From Spirillospora albida (GTDB lineage Bacteria > Actinomycetota > Actinomycetes > Streptosporangiales > Streptosporangiaceae), in contig NZ_JOFJ01000009.1 in assembly GCF_000718255.1 (NCBI RefSeq), forward strand, positions 1-64,000: a stretch of DNA of 64,000 nt, read 5' to 3'. Below the pieces are notes generated by a model. It had not been told where the DNA came from, did not search any database, and saw only the letters and a list, made by a program, of their open reading frames with translations. Positions within the stretch are counted from its first letter, which is position 1. Every line of letters begins with the position of its first letter. A program made the translations under genes and the position numbers. Below, one piece after another: positions 59,463 through 64,000 of the stretch.

Positions 59463-61613
59463 TCATCGGGACGGGACGGCGGAGGGCGCGGCCCGGCTCC
59501 CGGACAGGCTCTCGCCCTCGATGTCGAGGTCGGGCAGGACCCGGTCGACGGCCTTGGGCAGCCACCAGGCGGCGGAGCCGAACAGGGACATGACGGCCGG
59601 GACGAGCGTCATGCGCACGATGAAGGCGTCCACGAGCACGCCGACCGCCAGGGCGAAGCCGATGGACTTGATGATGGGGTCGTCGCCGAGGACGAAGCCC
59701 CCGAAGACGGCGGCCATGATGAGCGCGGCGGCGGTGACGACCCGGGCGTTGTGGGCGAGGCCGTTGACGGTGGCCTGCTGCGCGGTGTCGCCGTGGACGT
59801 GGTCCTCGCGCATCCGGGAGACCAGGAAGACCTCGTAGTCCATGGCCAGGCCGAACAGGATGCCGATCAGGAGGATCGGCAGGAAGCTGACCAGCGGACC
59901 TGGAGCGTCGACGCCGACCGGCCCGGCGAGGAACCCCTTCTGGAAGACGGCCACGGTGATGCCGAACGTGGCGCCGACGGTGAGCAGGAACCCCAGCGCC
60001 GCCTTGACCGGGACCAGGATCGAGCGGAAGACCAGCATCAGCAGCAGCACCGACAGCCCCACGACCAGCAGCAGGTAGACCGGCAGGGCCGCGGCGAGCT
60101 TCTCCGACACGTCGATGCCGATCGCGGTCACACCGGTGAGGCCGACGTCGGCGCCATCGATGGCCGCGACCGCGGCGCGGACGGCGTGCACGGTGTCCTC
60201 GGTCGCCTCGTCCGTCGGGCCGGTCTCCGGGATGATCGTGAGGAGCGCGGCCGTCCCGTCCCGGTTCGGCTGCGGGGGCGTGACGGCGAGGACGCCCTCC
60301 GTGCCCTGGATCAGCGCGGCGGCCCGCTTCCCGGCGGCCGTGGCGGCGTCGGCGCCGCCGGCGGTGACGACCGCGACCAGGCGTCCGTTGTAGCCCGGCC
60401 CGAACCCCTCACTGATCAGGTCGTGCGCGTCGCGGGCCGGTGAGCCCTCGGCCGCGGAGCCCGCGTCCGGCAGGGCCAGCCGCATGTCCGCGGCGGGCAG
60501 TGCGAGCGCGCCCAGGCCGAGGACGCCGGCGAGCAGCACCGGGACGCGCAGCCGCGTGGTGAGGACGCCCCATGTGCGCCCGAACGTGGGACGTTCGATT
60601 CCGCGCGCCGCGCGGCCGCGGCGGTGCTTCAGGTGCAGGATCCGGTGGCCCGCGAACCCCAGGACGGCCGGCAGCAGCGTCAGCGCGACGACGACGGCGA
60701 TGGCGACGGTTCCGGCGGCGGCGAGGCCCATGGCGGTCAGGAACGGGATGCCGACGACGGACAGGCCGACCAGCGCGATGACGACGGTCGCGCCGGCGAA
60801 GACCACGGCCGACCCGGCGGTGCCGACCGCCCGGCCAGCGGCCTCCTCGGAATCCATGCCGTCCAGCAGGAACTGGCGGTACCGGGACGTGATGAACAGC
60901 GAGTAGTCGATGCCCACGGCGAGGCCGAGCATCAGCGCCAGCGTCGGCGCGGCGTCGTTCAGTTCGACCGCGCCGGTGAGGGCGTACAGGCCCGCCATTC
61001 CGGCGCCGACCCCGACCAGCGCGTTGACCAGCGTCATCCCGGCCGCGGCCAGCGAACCGAAGGTGATGAGGAGGACGATCGCGGCGATCAGCACGCCCAG
61101 CGCCTCGGTGGACCCGGGCTCGGGCTCCGCGCCCATGACCTCGCCGCCGTGCTCGACGCGCACGTCCGGCGCGCCCGCGCCGACCTTCTCGTACGCCGCG
61201 CGCTGCGTGTCGGTGATCTCCGCGAGAGGGGCGGCGAACTGGGCCTGGACGAGCGCGTACCGGCCGTCCGCCGAAACCGCCCCCGTCCGGAACGGATCGG
61301 TGGCGGACGTGACGCCCGGCACGGCGGCGGCCTGCGCCACGACCGGCTGGACCCGCGCCGGAGTCAGCCTCCGCGGGGTCGCGGAGGCGATCACGATCGT
61401 CCCGGACGCGCCGCCCGCCGCCGGGAACTCCCGCGTCAGCGTCCGCAGAGCGCGGTCGGACTCGGTGCCCGGCATCGCGAACTCGCCGCTGGTCGCGCCC
61501 TTGAACGCCGCCGCCGCGCCGCCGAGGGCGGCCAGCAGCACCACCCATGCGAGCGTCGTCCGGCCGCGCCTGCCGAAGCAGAACCGGCCGAGCCGGTAGA
61601 GGACAGCAGCCAC
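59463..61613 (-). CDS. MMPL family RND-type transporter
   Basis: 716 aa from GTG 61613 (LYRLGRFCFGRRGRTTLAWVV follows). Twelve helices in the classic 1+5+1+5 layout with two large extracytoplasmic loops (about 35-170 and 370-500). The proton-relay region GIDYSLFITSRYRQ in helix 4 and the matching AMDYEVFLVSRMREDH in helix 10 carry the Asp-Tyr pairs typical of MmpL proteins. It probably exports a lipid or hydrophobic metabolite. The cargo is unknown, and it is 104 bp upstream of nothing related. Confidence 0.94.
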   Translation of the reverse strand: MAAVLYRLGRFCFGRRGRTTLAWVVLLAALGGAAAAFKGATSGEFAMPGTESDRALRTLTREFPAAGGASGTIVIASATPRRLTPARVQPVVAQAAAVPGVTSATDPFRTGAVSADGRYALVQAQFAAPLAEITDTQRAAYEKVGAGAPDVRVEHGGEVMGAEPEPGSTEALGVLIAAIVLLITFGSLAAAGMTLVNALVGVGAGMAGLYALTGAVELNDAAPTLALMLGLAVGIDYSLFITSRYRQFLLDGMDSEEAAGRAVGTAGSAVVFAGATVVIALVGLSVVGIPFLTAMGLAAAGTVAIAVVVALTLLPAVLGFAGHRILHLKHRRGRAARGIERPTFGRTWGVLTTRLRVPVLLAGVLGLGALALPAADMRLALPDAGSAAEGSPARDAHDLISEGFGPGYNGRLVAVVTAGGADAATAAGKRAAALIQGTEGVLAVTPPQPNRDGTAALLTIIPETGPTDEATEDTVHAVRAAVAAIDGADVGLTGVTAIGIDVSEKLAAALPVYLLLVVGLSVLLLMLVFRSILVPVKAALGFLLTVGATFGITVAVFQKGFLAGPVGVDAPGPLVSFLPILLIGILFGLAMDYEVFLVSRMREDHVHGDTAQQATVNGLAHNARVVTAAALIMAAVFGGFVLGDDPIIKSIGFALAVGVLVDAFIVRMTLVPAVMSLFGSAAWWLPKAVDRVLPDLDIEGESLSGSRAAPSAVPSR

Positions 61614-61716
61614 CTCGACCCCCCGAATGCCGACATCTCTCGGCGTTCGTCCGATTACCCCCTGTGCCTGCCCGGCCTGGTGCACCTCATACCTTTCCGG
61701 GTGGGCAGGGCCCTCT

Positions 61717-62691
61717 TCAGCGGAGGGCGGGGAGTACCTCCTCCGCCAGGCGGGTGACGTTCTCCCGGGTGGCCTCCAGCGAGGCCGTGGCCTCCACCAG
61801 GAAGATCAGGTGCTCGATGCCGGTCGTGTCGATCGTGGCCGCCAGGGATTCCGCGCAGTCGTCGGGGGACCCGACCGGATGGATGTCGCAGAGGCGGCGG
61901 ATGTAGGAGACCGCGTCCCGCGGCGGACGGGGACGGCCGTCCAGCGGGACGAAGCCCTCCAGGCCGGGCGCCATCCAGCGGGGCATCTCCGTCATCACCG
62001 TCTTCAGTGCCTGCTCCCGCGTGTCGCCCACCTGGGCCAGATGCGCGGAGACATGGGGAAGACCCGGGTCGCCGTGACGGGCGACGGCCCGCGCCTTCTC
62101 GTCCGCGTCCACGTGCATTCCGAGGAGCATGGGCAGGTTCCGGGACGCGGCGAGTGCCTCCGTCGCGGGGGACGTGCACGCCACCGTCACCGGAGGCGGG
62201 ACGGCGGCGCGCGGCACCACCGGGACCTCGCGGAAGGCGAAGTGGTCGCCCCGCCACCCGACCCGTTCCGAGGTGAGCCAGGCGAGCAGCAGGTCCAGGG
62301 ATTCGGCGAAGGCGTCCTCGTAGCGGGCGAGGCCCGTCCCGAAGACCTCCAGGTCCTGCCATGGGCCGCCGCGCCCGACGCCGAGCCGGAAGCGCCCGTC
62401 CGAGACGAGCGACAGCATCGCCGCCTGCTCGGCCAGCGCCACGGGGTGCTGCGTCGAGAGGACGCTCACCGCCGTCCCCACATGGACGCGGCGCGTCATG
62501 CCCAGGATGTGGCCCGCCAGGACGGGCGCGGACGGGACGACGCCGTACGACATGAAATGGTGCTCCGCCAGCCATACGTCGTCGAAGCCCGCGCGTTCGG
62601 CGGTGACGGCGGCGTCGAGGGTGCGGGACAGGGCGGTCGCGTCGGTCTGGCCGGGGGCGCGGGCGCCGAGGAGGAAGATTCCGAAACGCAC
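61717..62691 (-). CDS. LLM class flavin-dependent oxidoreductase (luciferase-like)
   Basis: 324 aa from GTG 62691 (RFGIFLLGARAPGQ). TIM-barrel luciferase family: GFDDVWLAEHHF near residue 35, then GTAVSVLSTQHPVALAEQAAMLSLVSDGRFRLGVGRGG. Members use F420 or FMN to oxidise varied substrates. The His-Phe pair after AEH suggests the alkanal-monooxygenase-like group. It is divergent from the 3-hydroxyacyl-CoA dehydrogenase gene, 54 bp apart. Confidence 0.92.
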   Translation of the reverse strand: MRFGIFLLGARAPGQTDATALSRTLDAAVTAERAGFDDVWLAEHHFMSYGVVPSAPVLAGHILGMTRRVHVGTAVSVLSTQHPVALAEQAAMLSLVSDGRFRLGVGRGGPWQDLEVFGTGLARYEDAFAESLDLLLAWLTSERVGWRGDHFAFREVPVVPRAAVPPPVTVACTSPATEALAASRNLPMLLGMHVDADEKARAVARHGDPGLPHVSAHLAQVGDTREQALKTVMTEMPRWMAPGLEGFVPLDGRPRPPRDAVSYIRRLCDIHPVGSPDDCAESLAATIDTTGIEHLIFLVEATASLEATRENVTRLAEEVLPALR

Positions 62692-62745
62692 GTCCGTCCC
62701 GTACCCGGCATCGGGTTCGGCCGCACCCTCTGGGAGACTGCCGCC

Positions 62746-64000
62746 ATGACTGGTGGTTCGTTCAGCAGGGTCGGGGTCGTCGGACTGGGCACGATGGGGG
62801 CGGGCATCGCCGAGGTGCTCGCGCGGGGCGGCCTCGCGGTCGTCGGCATCGAGATCGACCGGGACGCCTTGGAGCGGGGACGCGGGAACCTGGAGTCCTC
62901 GACCGGACGGGCCGTCAAGCGCGGCCGGCTCACCGAGGACGCGCAGCGCGAGATCCTCGGCCGCATCGAGCTGTCCACCGATTTCGCCGACCTCGGTGAC
63001 TGCGACCTGGTGGTCGAGGCCGTCCCCGAGCGGCTCGACCTGAAGCGCTCGGTGTTCGCCGAGCTCGACCGCGTATGCCGGGACGACGCGGTGCTCGCGA
63101 CCAACACCTCGTCGCTGTCGGTCACCGGCATCGCCGTGTCGACGAAGCGCCCGACGAAGATCGTCGGGGTGCACTTCTTCAACCCGGCACCGGTGATGAG
63201 GCTGGTCGAGGTCATCCGGTCCGTGCTCACCGAGCCCGAGGCGGTCGAGCGGGTCGCCGCGCTGGTCGCGGACCTCGGCAAGACGCCCGTCACGATCGGC
63301 GACCGCTCAGGGTTCGTCGCGAACCGGCTGCTGTTCGGGTACCTGAACCAGGCCGCGGGGATGCTGGAGTCCGGCCACGCGACGCGGGACGACATCGACG
63401 CCGCGATGACGAAGGGCGCCGGCCTCCCCATGGGGCCGTTCACCCTCATGGACCTCATCGGCCTCGACACCTGCCTGGAGGTCCTGGAGGCCGTCTACGC
63501 CGAGTCCCGCGACCGCAGGCACGCCCCCTCGCCGCTGCTGCGCGAGCTCGTCACTGCGGGCCTCCTCGGGCGCAAGACCGGGCACGGCTTCTACTCCTAC
63601 GCCGAGAGGCCCGGCGCGCCGGAGCCGGCCGAGGGCGCCGCCCCCGTCGTCGGCGTGCTCGGCGTCGGGGCCGTCGCGGACGCGTTCGCCGCGCTCGTCG
63701 ACAGGGCGGGCGGGCAGGTCCGCACGTCCGCGGCCGGGCTCGGCGACTGCGACCTGATCGTGGAGGCGTCGGGCGACGCGGCCGCCGGGCGGGAACTGCT
63801 CGCGGTCGCCGCCCAGGCCGCCGGGCAGGGCGCGGTCCTGGCGAGCACCTCCGGCCCGGTGATCGGGCAGGCCGTGGCGACCGGACGCCCCGGCGACGTG
63901 GTCGGCCTGCACCTCCCCGAGGCCGACCGGCCCCTCGCCGAGATCGCCACCACCGTCCTGACCTCGGACGAGACCGCGGCGCGGGCCGTCGAACTCGTCC
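62746..64000 (+). CDS. 3-hydroxyacyl-CoA dehydrogenase with a second NAD-binding-like domain; 3' end outside window
   Basis: ATG 62746; at least 418 codons with no stop to the window edge. Residues 1-190 are the NAD-binding domain (GLGTMGAGIAEVLARGGLAV near 13-32; TNTSSLS; catalytic His in GVHFFNPAPVM) and 190-285 the helical dimerisation domain (DRSGFVANRLLFGYLN; GPFTLMDLIGLDTCLEV; GRKTGHGFYSY). After a short linker a second Rossmann-like stretch starts (VVGVLGVGAVADAFAALVDRAG) with a degraded nucleotide loop (GVGAVA). It oxidises 3-hydroxyacyl-CoA, as 3-hydroxybutyryl-CoA dehydrogenases do. The long two-part layout matches actinobacterial enzymes near 590 aa. Confidence 0.93.
   Translation, partial: MTGGSFSRVGVVGLGTMGAGIAEVLARGGLAVVGIEIDRDALERGRGNLESSTGRAVKRGRLTEDAQREILGRIELSTDFADLGDCDLVVEAVPERLDLKRSVFAELDRVCRDDAVLATNTSSLSVTGIAVSTKRPTKIVGVHFFNPAPVMRLVEVIRSVLTEPEAVERVAALVADLGKTPVTIGDRSGFVANRLLFGYLNQAAGMLESGHATRDDIDAAMTKGAGLPMGPFTLMDLIGLDTCLEVLEAVYAESRDRRHAPSPLLRELVTAGLLGRKTGHGFYSYAERPGAPEPAEGAAPVVGVLGVGAVADAFAALVDRAGGQVRTSAAGLGDCDLIVEASGDAAAGRELLAVAAQAAGQGAVLASTSGPVIGQAVATGRPGDVVGLHLPEADRPLAEIATTVLTSDETAARAVELV

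Overview
This is high-GC DNA with actinomycete gene content. Evidence includes an Arg/Gly-rich inserted Rho, the acyl-CoA carboxylase epsilon subunit, NucS/EndoMS in place of MutS/MutL, a DUF2550 gene after the ATP synthase operon, frequent ATGA/GTGA stop-start overlaps and leaderless starts. The order lysA-hom-thrC-thrB-rho-rpmE-prfA-prmC-sua5 ... wecA-atpI-atpBEFHAGDC-DUF2550 ... cobalamin adenosyltransferase ... nucS is the conserved actinobacterial core order as I recall it. I would guess Actinomadura or a related Streptosporangiales genus; the genus is an inference.

Region 1 (1-17.8 kb) is the right end of a type I polyketide biosynthetic cluster. It starts inside a PKS whose visible part is the AT end, KR, ACP and thioesterase. 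There follow an FAD aromatic-type monooxygenase, an acyl-CoA carboxylase beta subunit with a hidden 76-aa epsilon subunit, an acyl-CoA dehydrogenase homologue lacking the usual catalytic Glu, two cytochromes P450 with atypical I-helix motifs, an HxlR regulator divergent from a DHA2-type MFS exporter, a short-chain dehydrogenase, an ABM-fold small monooxygenase, a LAL-type LuxR activator and an AraC regulator. Together they could build, tailor and export a polyketide, with precursor supply by the carboxylase, but the product cannot be named from this end alone.

Region 2 (18.2-33.0 kb) is housekeeping. It has a DUF998 membrane protein, tRNA-Arg(CCG), a stand-alone receiver protein and an ArgS-like protein without a catalytic core. 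Next are lysA and the threonine operon, rho, a NarL-type two-component pair, rpmE, prfA, prmC and sua5.

Region 3 (33.0-38.3 kb) looks like an insertion into the conserved order. It holds a PadR operon with a clear autoregulatory operator and a coupled small membrane protein, a secreted basic protein, a tandem histidine kinase whose second half has lost its phospho-acceptor His, and a short DUF2207 protein.

Region 4 (38.4-48.4 kb) holds the WecA-type transferase, the full F1Fo ATP synthase operon with two AtpI/AtpZ-like leaders, and DUF2550. A very strong hairpin lies between atpD and atpC.

Region 5 (48.5-64 kb) is mixed. It contains an M28 peptidase, a DUF4097 lipoprotein, PduO-type adenosyltransferase, GMC oxidoreductase, a GNAT, an aldehyde dehydrogenase, a site-2 protease, TetR, DUF3224, NucS, an SCO5389-like protein, an MMPL transporter, an LLM flavoprotein and a truncated-by-window 3-hydroxyacyl-CoA dehydrogenase. 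Two tiny paralogous proteins (36 and 63 aa) lie 5 kb apart in opposite orientations, each behind the same 46-bp promoter block.

The most unusual signals are: (a) the paired micro-protein genes with a conserved 46-bp promoter; (b) a near-identical 20-bp inverted repeat about 80 bp upstream of both the NarL-type kinase gene and the DUF4097 lipoprotein gene, 23 kb apart; (c) the coreless ArgS paralogue next to tRNA-Arg; (d) the tandem kinase/pseudokinase fusion.
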